DNA of 47,956 bases from Burkholderiaceae bacterium (GTDB taxonomy: Bacteria > Pseudomonadota > Gammaproteobacteria > Burkholderiales > Burkholderiaceae_C): contig SCRU01000160.1 of the NCBI GenBank assembly GCA_004323695.1, positions 1-47,956 of the forward strand. Reading direction: 5' to 3'. The stretch's first letter is position 1. The number at the start of each line of letters is the position of its first letter. The notes under the pieces are model-generated. The model saw nothing but the letters and a program-made list of their open reading frames with translations, ran no database searches and was not told where the DNA came from. A program made the translations under genes and the position numbers. Below, piece by piece: positions 16,313 through 25,932 of this stretch.

Positions 16313-16948
16313 ATGTACCTGCCCCCCCAATTCGACGCGAAAGACGGCGCGCACGCGCGCATGCTCATGCGCAGCCATCCCTTCGCCAGCCTGATCAGCA
16401 ACGACGACAACGGCCTGCCCTATATCACGCATCTGCCGCTGCACCTGCAGGAACGCGGCGAGCAACTCGTGCTGCTGGGCCACGTCGCCAAGCCCAACGC
16501 TCACTGGCGCTATCTGCAGTCTCGCCCGCAGGCGGTCGTGACGTTCCTTGGGCCGCACGCCTACATGTCGCCCAAGGTTTACCCCGATCTGGCGCGAGTG
16601 CCGACCTGGAACTATCTGGCGGTGCATTGCACGGTGCAGGCTGCGCTGATCGAGGACCCGGAGGGCAAGGACGCGCTGCTCAAGACCTTGATCGGTGATC
16701 ACGAACCGCCATTTGCCGAGCAGTGGCGTGGTATGACACGTGAGTTCCAGCTCAAGATGCTGGCAGGCATCGTGGCGTTCGAGCTGCAGGTGACCGGGCT
16801 GCAATGCAAGCTCAAACTGAACCAGCACCGGCCCGAGGCGTATGCACGGATGCGCGAAATCTACGCGGCCGGCGGCGAGAGCGACCGCGCGCTGGGCGAA
16901 TGGATGGACCGGCTCGGGATGACCGACCAGCCGGGAGACGGGTTGTGA
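16313..16948 (+). CDS. PaiB-like FMN-binding family protein
   Basis: 211-residue protein of the PaiB family (FMN-binding split-barrel, pyridoxamine-phosphate-oxidase-like fold), begun by MYLPPQFDAKD as in most members. Characteristic stretches are ITHLPLHL, LLGHVAKPNAHW, VTFLGPHAYMSPKVYPD and VPTWNYLAVH, followed by KLKLNQHRP near the C-terminus. Bacillus PaiB was described as a negative regulator of sporulation and protease genes; many family members are probably flavin- or haem-binding enzymes, so a regulator label is uncertain. The start is 7 bases after the GH15 stop, and its TGA overlaps the GTG of the next small gene (GTGA at 16945-16948), indicating one transcript. No DNA-binding domain is visible. 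Confidence 0.88.
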   Translation: MYLPPQFDAKDGAHARMLMRSHPFASLISNDDNGLPYITHLPLHLQERGEQLVLLGHVAKPNAHWRYLQSRPQAVVTFLGPHAYMSPKVYPDLARVPTWNYLAVHCTVQAALIEDPEGKDALLKTLIGDHEPPFAEQWRGMTREFQLKMLAGIVAFELQVTGLQCKLKLNQHRPEAYARMREIYAAGGESDRALGEWMDRLGMTDQPGDGL

Positions 16949-17202
16949 AGGGCATTTTCGGCCTGGCCGGGCTGCTGATTGCGCTGCTCATCGTGGCGCT
17001 GCTGGTGAAAAAGCAGCTGAACGCCACGCAGCAGGCCTTGCCGGCACTGCAGCCCCCGGCAGCGCAGGATTCGGCCGGCCAGAATACGGCGCCGCCCGGC
17101 ACGGTCGGGCAGCAAGGCCGGCAGTTCGAGCAGCAGTACAAGAACGCGCTGCAAGGTGCAATGCAGAAGGCGCGGCCTGCGTCGGATGGAAGTTCACAAT
17201 GA
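16945..17202 (+). CDS. Small single-pass membrane protein, unknown function
   Basis: 85-residue protein starting with GTG that overlaps the PaiB-like gene by four bases; GGGAG at 16933-16937 is a fitting ribosome binding site. Residues about 3-22 (GIFGLAGLLIALLIVALLV) form one membrane helix followed by lysines, then a Gln/Ala/Pro-rich tail without cysteines. The predicted topology is a short N-terminus in the cytoplasm and a tail that could be periplasmic or cytoplasmic. I do not recognise a family with assigned function. The tight overlap with its neighbour and consistent codon use support a real gene. Confidence 0.7.
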   Translation: MKGIFGLAGLLIALLIVALLVKKQLNATQQALPALQPPAAQDSAGQNTAPPGTVGQQGRQFEQQYKNALQGAMQKARPASDGSSQ

Positions 17203-17234
17203 AATCACCGATTTGCCCTTGTTCAGTATACTAG

Positions 17235-18646
<1,412 letters not shown>

Positions 18647-18656
18647 TGGCGCCTGC

Positions 18657-19658
18657 ATGACAAAGCACATCTACATCTATTCCCCTTCGGGTGCCGTGCG
18701 CGACAGGGCGGCGTTCCGGCGCGGCATCGCGCGGCTCAAGACGCTCGGCCACGAAGTGGAGGTCGATGCGGCGGCACTGGCCAGCCACCTGCGCTTTGCC
18801 GGTGACGACGACACGCGCCTGGCGGCGATCCACCGGGCTGCGGCGAGCGGCGCGGATGTCGCGCTGATCACGCGCGGCGGCTATGGCCTGACGCGGCTGC
18901 TCGCGCACATCCACTACAAGGTGCTTGGCAAGGCCATCGACCAGGGAACGCAGTTTGTCGGCATGAGCGACTTCACCGCGCTGCAACTGGCCGTACTGGC
19001 CAGAACCGGCCAGGTGACCTGGGCCGGCCCGGCGCTTTGCGAAGGCTTTGGTGTCAGCGATCAGGCTGATGCCGCGGACGGTCACGGCGCTGGTGCGCGC
19101 GAACGCCACGGCCCCGACGAGATCATGGAAGCGTGTTTCGACGACATGATCACCGGCCAGGGCGAGGGGACCGGCTGGCGCCAATCGCGCGAAGCGCCCC
19201 AGAATCCGGCTGCCTCGATCGCATCCGGAGCGCGGCCTGGAGTCAGCTTTACCATGAAGCATTCGACGCTGTGGGGCGGCAATCTGGCGGTCCTCTGTTC
19301 GCTGGTCGGCACCCCTTTTCTGCCGCAGATCAAAGGCGGGATTCTGTTTCTCGAGGATGTGGCGGAACACCCGTACCGCATCGAGCGCATGCTCACGCAA
19401 CTGCTGCATGCAGGAATTCTGGGTGCCCAAAAGGCGATTGTGCTGGGCCAGTTCACGCAGTACAAACTGGGCTCGCACGACAAGGGGTTCAAGCTTGCGA
19501 CCGTCGTGAACTGGCTGCGCGGCCAGGTCAAGGCCCCCGTGCTCACCAACCTGCCGTTCGGCCACGTGCCAACCAAGGTGTTGCTGCCGGTGGGTGCCCA
19601 GGTGGACCTCGCCGTCGAAGGGCGCGATGCCTTTCTGTTATGGGGGCACCGGCACTGA
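18657..19658 (+). CDS. ldcA: LD-carboxypeptidase (S66 family)
   Basis: 333-residue muramoyltetrapeptide L,D-carboxypeptidase, a cytoplasmic enzyme that removes the terminal D-Ala from recycled murein tetrapeptides. The nucleophile S104 lies in VGMSDFTAL after the RGGYGLTRLL segment. The C-terminal half has GGNLAVLCSLVGTPFLP, LFLEDVAEHPYRIERML and NLPFGHVPTK, which supply the Glu and His of the Ser-Glu-His triad. Residues about 135-185 (QADAADGHGAGARERHGPDE...) form a loose linker somewhat longer than usual. The ATG at 18657 is 10 bases beyond the stop of the tadA fusion, so both are probably co-transcribed. Full length and intact. Confidence 0.92.
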   Translation: MTKHIYIYSPSGAVRDRAAFRRGIARLKTLGHEVEVDAAALASHLRFAGDDDTRLAAIHRAAASGADVALITRGGYGLTRLLAHIHYKVLGKAIDQGTQFVGMSDFTALQLAVLARTGQVTWAGPALCEGFGVSDQADAADGHGAGARERHGPDEIMEACFDDMITGQGEGTGWRQSREAPQNPAASIASGARPGVSFTMKHSTLWGGNLAVLCSLVGTPFLPQIKGGILFLEDVAEHPYRIERMLTQLLHAGILGAQKAIVLGQFTQYKLGSHDKGFKLATVVNWLRGQVKAPVLTNLPFGHVPTKVLLPVGAQVDLAVEGRDAFLLWGHRH

Positions 19659-19709
19659 TGAACTGCGGCTTGAGCGGCCGCCGGCGTGCCCGGGCCGGTT
19701 CAAGCCGAT

Positions 19710-20069
19710 TCAGTGGTGGGCGTGCGCCGAAGAGCGAAACGCGTTGACGCGCGAGGCCAGACCCCGGGGCAAAAGGCCGTCGAACATGCTGGTGAGATGT
19801 TCCACTTCGCGCCGGGCCGAAACTTCCCCGTGCAGGTTCGCCAGCGCTTCCATGAGTTCGCCACGCAGATACCACAGGCCCTGAACATCACCGGCATAGC
19901 GCACCTTGTTCATGGTCTGCGGGAATTCGCTGTCACCGGTTTCTCCCAGGGTGTTCAGCATGGCGTGACGGATGCTTTCGATGCGACCGGCCACGACCGC
20001 TTTGGATGCCCTGGCCGACCTGCCCAGCAGGCCGCGCACGCTGAAAAGGCCCAACGTTAATTGACGCAT
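19710..20069 (-). CDS. Conserved-looking hypothetical protein, 119 aa
   Basis: 119-residue basic protein without signal peptide or membrane segment. It is mostly predicted helical: MRQLTLGLFSVRGLL, a Lys/Arg-rich first third, then a segment YLRGELMEALANLHGEVSARREVEHLTSMFDGLLP that could form a coiled coil or a helical bundle. A GGGAAC ribosome binding site precedes the ATG at 20069; the frame stays open further upstream but in AT-rich non-coding sequence. It converges on ldcA with a 51-base gap. Size and helical content recall small phasin-like proteins, but no signature allows a function to be assigned. Codon use matches the chromosome. Confidence 0.65.
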   Translation of the reverse strand: MRQLTLGLFSVRGLLGRSARASKAVVAGRIESIRHAMLNTLGETGDSEFPQTMNKVRYAGDVQGLWYLRGELMEALANLHGEVSARREVEHLTSMFDGLLPRGLASRVNAFRSSAHAHH

Positions 20070-20478
20070 TCTTGTTCCCAACGAAAAGCATTTTTCTGAT
20101 CTTGCTACGGTAACGGCACCGCGCGGCCAATGCAACCGGAATAACGCGAAAGTGATTATAAAAAACAACAATCAATTCAACGGTTTGAAAAACACACCGA
20201 AAGTGTTCCCTGAAAGTGCATTCTTTTGGCCTACTGCGTATATGCTGTAAGCACTTATTTCATAATCGGAGTCCATGGATCCTTGGAACCTCACGACCAC
20301 TCGTCTTTCGCGCCATACCAACAGCCAATGGGACATGCCGAAGACCCCGATTTTTCCGGTGCATGCACGCGATCGACATGATGGCGCACGAAGACTTCTT
20401 CTGCGAGTGCCGGGTTTCCTGATTCAGCCTTGATGCCATAAACTCCGTACCCACCCGTCGAATCGCTGCGTTCATTGC
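20070..20478. other. Intergenic region between divergent genes
   Basis: 409 bases without a supported gene. The part at 20140-20280 is AT-rich (runs of A, TATAAAAAAC) and should contain the promoters of both neighbours. A small palindrome TGCT-GTA-AGCA lies around 20243-20253. About 200 bases of leader would precede the cyclase. A 68-codon open frame at 20216-20422 has no coding character. Confidence 0.4.
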
Positions 20479-21435
20479 ATGGCTGCCTCCACCACTGTCG
20501 TTTTTGCCGATTTGACCGGAAGCACCGGCGTTTTCGAATCGCTCGGCAACGCCAGGGCCACGCAGGCGATCACGCGCCTGACGACCTGGATCGCAGAGGT
20601 GTGCCAGGCCCATTCGGGCCGCGTCGTGAAAATGCTCGGCGACGGCGTGCTGGCGGTGTTTCCCGTGAGCAACCAGGGCATTGCCGCCGTGGTGGAAATG
20701 CAGCGTGTCCATCACAAGCGCATCCAGAGCTGGCCCGAGAACCTGCGCATGCACTTGCAGGTGGGGGTGGCATGCGGAGAGATTGTCGAGGTCAACGGCG
20801 ACTGCTATGGCGACGCCGTGAACGTCGCATCGCGGCTCAGTGACATCTCTGGCCCCGACCAGATCTGGGCCACTGACACCGCGATATTGGGCCTGTCGTC
20901 GAAGGACGTCCGGTTTCGCAGTCTCGGAGCCGTCAACCTCAAGGGCAAGACCGAGGCCAGCGTGGTCTACCGCGTTGAATGGCAAACCGACGTGGCGTCG
21001 GAGTTCCTGACCATATCGGGTGTCCTTGAGCCGGCTGCGGCGCATGGCGACAAGTTGCCGGGGCAGATCAGCCTGTCCTGGCTGGACGTGAATGCGTCGT
21101 TTGCCACCTCCGCGTTGCCGGTCCATATCGGCCGCGTGGCCGAGGCCGAATTCGTCGTGAACGATCCGCGCGTATCGCGCATGCACGCCAGGATCGAATG
21201 GCGCCAGGGCGCCTTTGTGCTCAAGGATGTGAGCAGCTATGGCACCTGGGTGCGCTTTACCTCGAACGGCACGGAGGCGCCAACCGAACTGGCGTTGCGC
21301 CGCCAGGAGTGCGTCTTGCTCGGTGCCGGGGAAATGGCGTTGGGCGCACCGTTCAATGACTTCACGGTGCCCACCGTTGCCTTTCAGCTGTCGGCCTTGA
21401 CGGCCGCGCTGGCGCAGCGCGGCGGCCGTGCGTGA
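20479..21435 (+). CDS. Class III adenylate/guanylate cyclase with C-terminal FHA domain
   Basis: 318-residue signalling enzyme. Residues about 5-125 are a class III cyclase catalytic domain with both metal-binding aspartates (D11 in VVFADLTGST, D55 in KMLGDGVLAVF), base-contact K51 and the transition-state pair N115/R119 (YGDAVNVASRL), so it should make cAMP or, less likely, cGMP. Residues about 213-300 are an FHA phosphothreonine-binding domain (VHIGRVAEAEFVVNDPRVSRMHARI, SSYGTWVRF). No membrane segment or sensor precedes the cyclase. The FHA domain suggests recruitment to, or control by, a Ser/Thr-phosphorylated partner, but no kinase is encoded nearby. The ATG at 20479 starts at the usual family beginning. 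The stop is 21 bases before the next gene. Confidence 0.9.
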   Translation: MAASTTVVFADLTGSTGVFESLGNARATQAITRLTTWIAEVCQAHSGRVVKMLGDGVLAVFPVSNQGIAAVVEMQRVHHKRIQSWPENLRMHLQVGVACGEIVEVNGDCYGDAVNVASRLSDISGPDQIWATDTAILGLSSKDVRFRSLGAVNLKGKTEASVVYRVEWQTDVASEFLTISGVLEPAAAHGDKLPGQISLSWLDVNASFATSALPVHIGRVAEAEFVVNDPRVSRMHARIEWRQGAFVLKDVSSYGTWVRFTSNGTEAPTELALRRQECVLLGAGEMALGAPFNDFTVPTVAFQLSALTAALAQRGGRA

Positions 21436-21456
21436 CGGAAACCGCGGGGCCCGAAA

Positions 21457-24027
21457 ATGAGATGGATCAAGCGCTCGTGCTGGGCGCTTCTGGGGCTGTT
21501 GCTGTTGGGATGCCTGGCCGTCGCCGTTTACATGGCGCGAACCTTTCCGAAACTGGACGGCCAGTTGCCGGTGCCCGGCTTGAACGCCGTCGTCACGGTG
21601 CAGCGCGACGGCGCCGACGTGACGCACATCAAGGCCGCATCGGCGCGCGACGCCTGGTTTGCGCTCGGCTATGTGCATGCGCAGGAGCGCGGCTGGCAGC
21701 TGGAGTTCAATCGCCGCGTGATGCACGGCGAGTTGTCCGAGGTGCTCGGACCGGCCACGCTGGAAACGGACAAACTGCTGCGCACGCTGGGCATCATGCG
21801 CGCGGCCCGGGCCCAGTGGGCAGGCCTGCCGGCCGATGCGAAGGAGGCGCTGCAGGCCTATAGCGACGGCATCAACGCCTTTTACGCGAGCAGCTCGCAG
21901 GCGCTCAGCCCCGAGTTCCAGATTCTGCGGATCCATCCGGGTGGTCCATCGGGGCCGGCCTGGACGCCCGAGGACAGCGTGGGCTGGGCGATCATGATGG
22001 CGCTCGATCTGGGCGGCAACTGGGGCACCGAGTTTGCCCGCCTGTCGGCTGCGCAGGTGCTCAGCACGCAGCGACTGTGGCAACTGTTTCCACCCTATCC
22101 CGGTGAGGCCCCGGCCTCCAGGACGGACCTGGCAAAGCTGTACGCCGACCTGGGTGTGTACCGTCAGGCACCATTGAATACTACAAAATCAGTAGCTAAA
22201 ACCATATACCCCGTATCGGCTCTCGGCATTTTTGATTCAAATTTTTCGGCGAACCTGCAGCACTGGGCTCGCGATTTTTCGCAAAATGCCGGAACTGTCG
22301 AAGGCAAGGGCAGCAACAACTGGGTGGTGGCGGGCTCGCATACCGCGAGCGGCAAGCCGCTGCTCGCGAACGACCCGCATCTGGGCTTGAGCGCGCCGGC
22401 GATCTGGTACTTTGCCGCGCTGCAGGCGCCCGGGGTGAACGTGATCGGTGCCACGCTGCCGGGTTTGCCCTTTGTCGTGCTGGGCCGCACCGACAGGGTC
22501 GCCTGGGGCTTCACCAACACCGGCCCGGACGTGCAGGACTTGTACCTGGAGCAGATCAACCCGGCCAATCCCGCGCAGTACCGCATGCCGGACGTGGACG
22601 GGCACATGGTCTGGGCCAACTTCAAGACCCGACGGGAAATCATCAAGGTCAAGAACCAGCCCGACGTGACCCTGGTGGTGCGCGAGACCCGGCACGGTCC
22701 GGTGCTCAGCGACGCGCAGCAGGCCTATGCCGGTTTGCTGAACCGGAACAAATACGCGGTGGCCCTGCGCTGGAGCGCGCTGGACGCCGACAACCACACG
22801 GTGGTCGCGGGCCTGAAGACCAACGAGGCCGAGTCGGTCGACGACCTGCTGCGCGCCAACGCCGACTACCACTCGCCCATGCAGAACGTGGTGATGGCCG
22901 ATGTCGACGGCAAGGTCGCATACAAGGCCGTCGGCAGGGTGCCGCTGCGCCGCCCGGACAACGACATCATGGGCGTGGCGCCGTCGCCCGGCTGGCTCGC
23001 CCGATACGACTGGGTGGGATGGATACCCGCCAGTGAGACACCGCAGGCCAGCGCCGCGCAGATCGACGCCAGGGGCTGGTACGCGTCGGCCAACCAGCGC
23101 ATCACGCCACCGGGCTACCCCTACTTCATGGGCCAGGACTGGGTCGTGCCGTACCGGTTCGACCGCATCGAGCAGTTGCTGGCCGCCACCCCCCGGCATG
23201 ACATCGCCAGCATGCAAAAAATCCAGGGCGACCAGCTGTCGCTGGCGACGCGCAAACTGTTGCCGTACCTGCAACGGGCGGTATCGGTCCATCCCCTGGC
23301 TGCGGCGGCCGAGCAGCAGTTGCAAGGCTTCGACGGCACGATGCGCGCGGACAGCCCGGCGGCGCTCATTTTTGCGGTCTGGGCCGATGAACTCACGCGC
23401 GGGCTGATCGCCCCCCGGCTCGGGCCGGCGCGCTTTGCCGCGATGTACGGCAAGCGCAACTTCCGCGCCACGGTGGAAGACGTGCTGCTGCACGACGACA
23501 CATGGTGGTGCGCGCCGCTGACCTGCCAGGCCCAATCGGGCGCCGCGCTGACCCGCGCGCTCGATCGGCTTCAGACCCTGTACGGCAGCGACGTCGCGAA
23601 ATGGCAATGGGGCAGGGCGCACCCCGCCATCAGCACGCATCGACCGTTCGGCAGCGTGGCGCTGCTCGCGCGCTTCTTCGATGTCGAGGTGCCGACCGGC
23701 GGCGACGCCTACACCATTAACGTGGGCCAGTACTGGGCCAACGAGGCGAACATGCCGTTCGCGAGCCGGCACGCGGCTTCGCTGCGCGCCATCTACGACT
23801 TGTCGAACCTGGAAAACTCGGAGTTCATCTACCAGACGGGCCAGAGCGGACTGGTATTTTCAGGGCGCTATCGCGACATGAGCACCCAGTGGGCAGCGGT
23901 TCAGTACCGGCCGCTGCGGCTGAACCCGCGGCAGATTCGGCATACCCTGGTCATGACGCCGGGTCCGGAACCCGCAACCCGACCAGTGTCGCAAGCGCGG
24001 CCGTTCCGGAGGCGCCTTCCTGCGTGA
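21457..24027 (+). CDS. Penicillin-acylase-family Ntn hydrolase
   Basis: 856-residue precursor of the penicillin amidase (S45) family. An N-terminal hydrophobic segment (about 8-28) directs export or anchors it. The alpha-chain region is followed by the autocatalytic site KGSNNWVVAGS, with S286 as the expected N-terminal nucleophile of the mature beta chain, and then by LLANDPHLGLSAPAIWY, VLGRTDRVAWGFTNTGPDVQDLY and NVVMADVDGKVAYKAVGRVPLR, all family hallmarks. Substrates may be acyl-homoserine lactones, beta-lactams or other amides; sequence does not decide. Residues about 241-265, just before the processing site, are encoded by an AT-rich in-frame repeat. The last 77 bases overlap the convergent DsbG-like gene. 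Upstream ribosome binding is weak. Confidence 0.92.
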   Translation: MRWIKRSCWALLGLLLLGCLAVAVYMARTFPKLDGQLPVPGLNAVVTVQRDGADVTHIKAASARDAWFALGYVHAQERGWQLEFNRRVMHGELSEVLGPATLETDKLLRTLGIMRAARAQWAGLPADAKEALQAYSDGINAFYASSSQALSPEFQILRIHPGGPSGPAWTPEDSVGWAIMMALDLGGNWGTEFARLSAAQVLSTQRLWQLFPPYPGEAPASRTDLAKLYADLGVYRQAPLNTTKSVAKTIYPVSALGIFDSNFSANLQHWARDFSQNAGTVEGKGSNNWVVAGSHTASGKPLLANDPHLGLSAPAIWYFAALQAPGVNVIGATLPGLPFVVLGRTDRVAWGFTNTGPDVQDLYLEQINPANPAQYRMPDVDGHMVWANFKTRREIIKVKNQPDVTLVVRETRHGPVLSDAQQAYAGLLNRNKYAVALRWSALDADNHTVVAGLKTNEAESVDDLLRANADYHSPMQNVVMADVDGKVAYKAVGRVPLRRPDNDIMGVAPSPGWLARYDWVGWIPASETPQASAAQIDARGWYASANQRITPPGYPYFMGQDWVVPYRFDRIEQLLAATPRHDIASMQKIQGDQLSLATRKLLPYLQRAVSVHPLAAAAEQQLQGFDGTMRADSPAALIFAVWADELTRGLIAPRLGPARFAAMYGKRNFRATVEDVLLHDDTWWCAPLTCQAQSGAALTRALDRLQTLYGSDVAKWQWGRAHPAISTHRPFGSVALLARFFDVEVPTGGDAYTINVGQYWANEANMPFASRHAASLRAIYDLSNLENSEFIYQTGQSGLVFSGRYRDMSTQWAAVQYRPLRLNPRQIRHTLVMTPGPEPATRPVSQARPFRRRLPA
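22180..22245 (+). repeat. In-frame dispersed repeat copy inside the acylase gene
   Basis: ACTACAAAATCAGTAGCT begins and GGCTctcGGCATTTTTGAT ends an AT-rich stretch in an otherwise GC-rich gene, matching both ends of the dispersed element. It encodes about 25 residues starting TTKSVAK in the region between alpha and beta chains and keeps the frame. Confidence 0.6.
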
Positions 24028-24562
24028 CCAGTTTGCCGGTCTTGGCATTGATGGCGATGATGGTCGGAATGGCATCGAAGCCAAAGCGCACCATCAGGTC
24101 GGTGTTTTTCTTGACCTCGGCTCGTTGCGCGTCCAGGTCGCCACTGACCACGATGCCGCCCTGATGCGCGCGCATTGAGGCCTCATGCGCATCCATCGCG
24201 CTGGCCGGATCCTTCGAAGCGAGCAGGGCGGCGCCCTGTTCCGTGCTGGCCTTGTTCAGCACGCCCACCGGAATCCAGACGAATTTGGCCTCGGACTTCA
24301 ATGGCTTGGCGGCCTCCCACAGGTCCGCGCAATGCGGGCATTCGGCGTCGAAGAACACATAGACCGTGTGCGCGCTCATGGGTTCACCGACCGTGAAGCC
24401 CGTGGCTTGCGCCGTGATGGCCGCAATCGACACCGGCTCGGTGGTCGCCTTTGCGCTGGCGGCAGCTGCCGGCGCAGCAGTGTCTGGGGCGGGGGTCTTG
24501 TTGCAACCGGCCAGTGACAGGGATGCCGCAAGCGCGAGGGCGGACAGAAGATAAATTTTCAT
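23951..24562 (-). CDS. DsbC/DsbG-like thioredoxin-fold lipoprotein
   Basis: 203-residue periplasmic lipoprotein: signal peptide MKIYLLSALALAASLSLAGC with lipobox cysteine C20, an Ala/Thr-rich spacer, then a thioredoxin-fold domain with FFDAECPHCADLW (C75, C78) and a probable cis-proline in FDAIPTIIA. The CPHC active site and domain form fit thiol:disulfide interchange proteins of the DsbC/DsbG group. It lacks the usual dimerisation domain length, so it may be a monomeric oxidase or reductase. The ATG at 24562 is the only start that gives a proper lipoprotein signal; the open frame extends to 24901 but reads atypically. Its 3' end overlaps the convergent acylase gene by 77 bases. Confidence 0.85.
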   Translation of the reverse strand: MKIYLLSALALAASLSLAGCNKTPAPDTAAPAAAASAKATTEPVSIAAITAQATGFTVGEPMSAHTVYVFFDAECPHCADLWEAAKPLKSEAKFVWIPVGVLNKASTEQGAALLASKDPASAMDAHEASMRAHQGGIVVSGDLDAQRAEVKKNTDLMVRFGFDAIPTIIAINAKTGKLVTQEGASGTAALATLVGLRVPDPAS

Positions 24563-24728
24563 GCGGAGGTCTGCGTAATAGAGAAAGATGAGAGGGTCTT
24601 GCCGAAAGAAGCTGAGGCGGGCGAAGCGATTGTCCGTTCCGGGATTATCGCTGTGCAGATGACTTTTCACCGGCGGCGCGTAGACTCCAAGGCCCGGCCC
24701 GGCATCCTGCGCCGCACCGGAAAAGGCC

Positions 24729-25106
24729 ATGTATTTTCGCGTTGCCGCAGATGCCTTGCTGCTGCTGCACCTGGCGTTCATCCTGTTTGCCGTTTTCGGT
24801 GGCGCCTTCGCGGCGCGCTGGCGCTGGACGCCAGTACTGCACCTTCCAGCAGTGGCATGGGCGGTGTTTGTCGAACTCAGCGGCCGCATCTGTCCGCTCA
24901 CGTACCTTGAAAACAGTCTTCGGCGCAGCGCCGGGCAATCAGGTTATCCCGGCGACTTTGTCCAGCATTACATCCTGGCGCTTATCTATCCGGCTGGGCT
25001 AACCCGCGAGATCCAGTTCATGCTGGCCGCCACGGTGGCTGCGATCAACGTCGTTATCTACGTCTGGATCGTGGTTCGCTGGCGGGCCCCAGCGGGAAGG
25101 GCTTGA
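24729..25106 (+). CDS. DUF2784-family membrane protein
   Basis: 125-residue inner-membrane protein of the DUF2784 family, recognised from LLLLHLAFILFAVFGG near the start, ELSGRICPLTYLENSLR, and GDFVQHYILALIYP. Three to four hydrophobic helices are visible (about 7-25, 36-50, 80-92, 97-117). The conserved GRICPLTxLEN motif is intact. Function is unknown. It is divergent from the DsbG-like gene with a 166-base gap that should contain both promoters. Confidence 0.85.
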   Translation: MYFRVAADALLLLHLAFILFAVFGGAFAARWRWTPVLHLPAVAWAVFVELSGRICPLTYLENSLRRSAGQSGYPGDFVQHYILALIYPAGLTREIQFMLAATVAAINVVIYVWIVVRWRAPAGRA

Positions 25107-25145
25107 TGGCGTAGAAGCATGGAGCGCATGCGGTCCAAATTAATT

Positions 25146-25166
25146 TGTATATTAACATAATATACA
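25146..25166. promoter_or_regulatory. Perfect 21-bp palindrome between convergent gene ends
   Basis: TGTATATTA and TAATATACA are perfect 9-bp arms around ACA, within an AT-rich island in GC-rich sequence. The shape is that of an operator for a dimeric TetR/GntR-type regulator. Both neighbouring genes end here (DUF2784 at 25106, ankyrin gene at 25268), so it has no evident target gene; it may be a relic of a lost promoter or a bidirectional AT-rich hairpin. Confidence 0.55.
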
Positions 25167-25267
25167 TCGTATAAAGTACAATCACTCATCGCGCGCCACC
25201 CGAAAAACTGCCCGCATGACCCGAAAACCCGCATGGAGCCTGGCTACTGGCTACTGGCTGCATGGGC

Positions 25268-25927
25268 TCACCATTTTCCTCTGGGCGCCTTGGCGCGTAC
25301 CGCCGCGGCAATCAGATTGGCCGCGTCGGGACGATGGGCCCGCTGGGCGAAGTCGATTGCGGTCAGACCCTGCTGGTTTTTCAAAAGCGGATCCGCGCCT
25401 TCGTCCAGCAGCAGCTTGACCGTTTCGGCGTTGCCATAGTACGCAGCCATCATCAGCGGCGTGGTTCCGTTGGGCGACGCGGCGTCGATATATGCATAGT
25501 GGTCCAGCAACAGGCTCACGATCTTGGCGTGTCCACCGGTGGCGGCGTAATGCAGCGGCGTCCATCCGGTCTTGTTGACGTCGGCGCCCTTGTCGATCAG
25601 TTCTTTCGCGATGTCGAATTGGCCCTTGAGCGATGCCATCATCAGCGGACTTTCGCCGTGCGCGTCCAGCACGTTCACATCGATGCCGGGCGCATCCAGC
25701 AGCACCTGCACCGCTTGCAGCGCCGGTTCGTCAAGCGCCATCATCAGGCCCACCTGGCCCTTGGGGCCGCGGGTGTTCGGATCGAACCCGCGCTCCATCA
25801 ACGCCTTGACGGCACCGGCATCGTTTTCCCGGATGGCCGAGAAGAAATCTTCGTAAGATCCTGCTACTGAAAAATTAAATGTAGATAAAACAATTAGATA
25901 AAGAATTATCTTAAAGTATTTTCTCAT
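25268..25927 (-). CDS. Exported ankyrin-repeat protein
   Basis: 219-residue protein with a signal peptide (about 1-22, [18 protein letters not shown]) followed by five or so ankyrin repeats. The clearest are [58 protein letters not shown] and [28 protein letters not shown]. It would act in the periplasm as a protein-binding scaffold; partner unknown. The start (25927) is 5 bases after the tatD stop, making it the last gene of the mltG-tmk-holB-pilZ-tatD operon. The first 25 codons are AT-rich compared with the rest. Confidence 0.9.
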   Translation of the reverse strand: MRKYFKIILYLIVLSTFNFSVAGSYEDFFSAIRENDAGAVKALMERGFDPNTRGPKGQVGLMMALDEPALQAVQVLLDAPGIDVNVLDAHGESPLMMASLKGQFDIAKELIDKGADVNKTGWTPLHYAATGGHAKIVSLLLDHYAYIDAASPNGTTPLMMAAYYGNAETVKLLLDEGADPLLKNQQGLTAIDFAQRAHRPDAANLIAAAVRAKAPRGKW

Positions 25928-25932
25928 GACTA

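Noticed and set aside
20216-20422. 68-codon frame in the leader of the cyclase gene
   Set aside because: Cys/His/Arg-rich translation, no ribosome binding site and no protein-like pattern.
25240-25259. CTGGCTA tandem repeat (almost three units)
   Set aside because: Too short to mean more than replication slippage; not listed as a feature.
25216-25419. 67-codon plus-strand frame downstream of the 21-bp palindrome
   Set aside because: It runs antisense into the ankyrin gene and has no recognisable family. It is kept only as a possible remnant in the palindrome finding.
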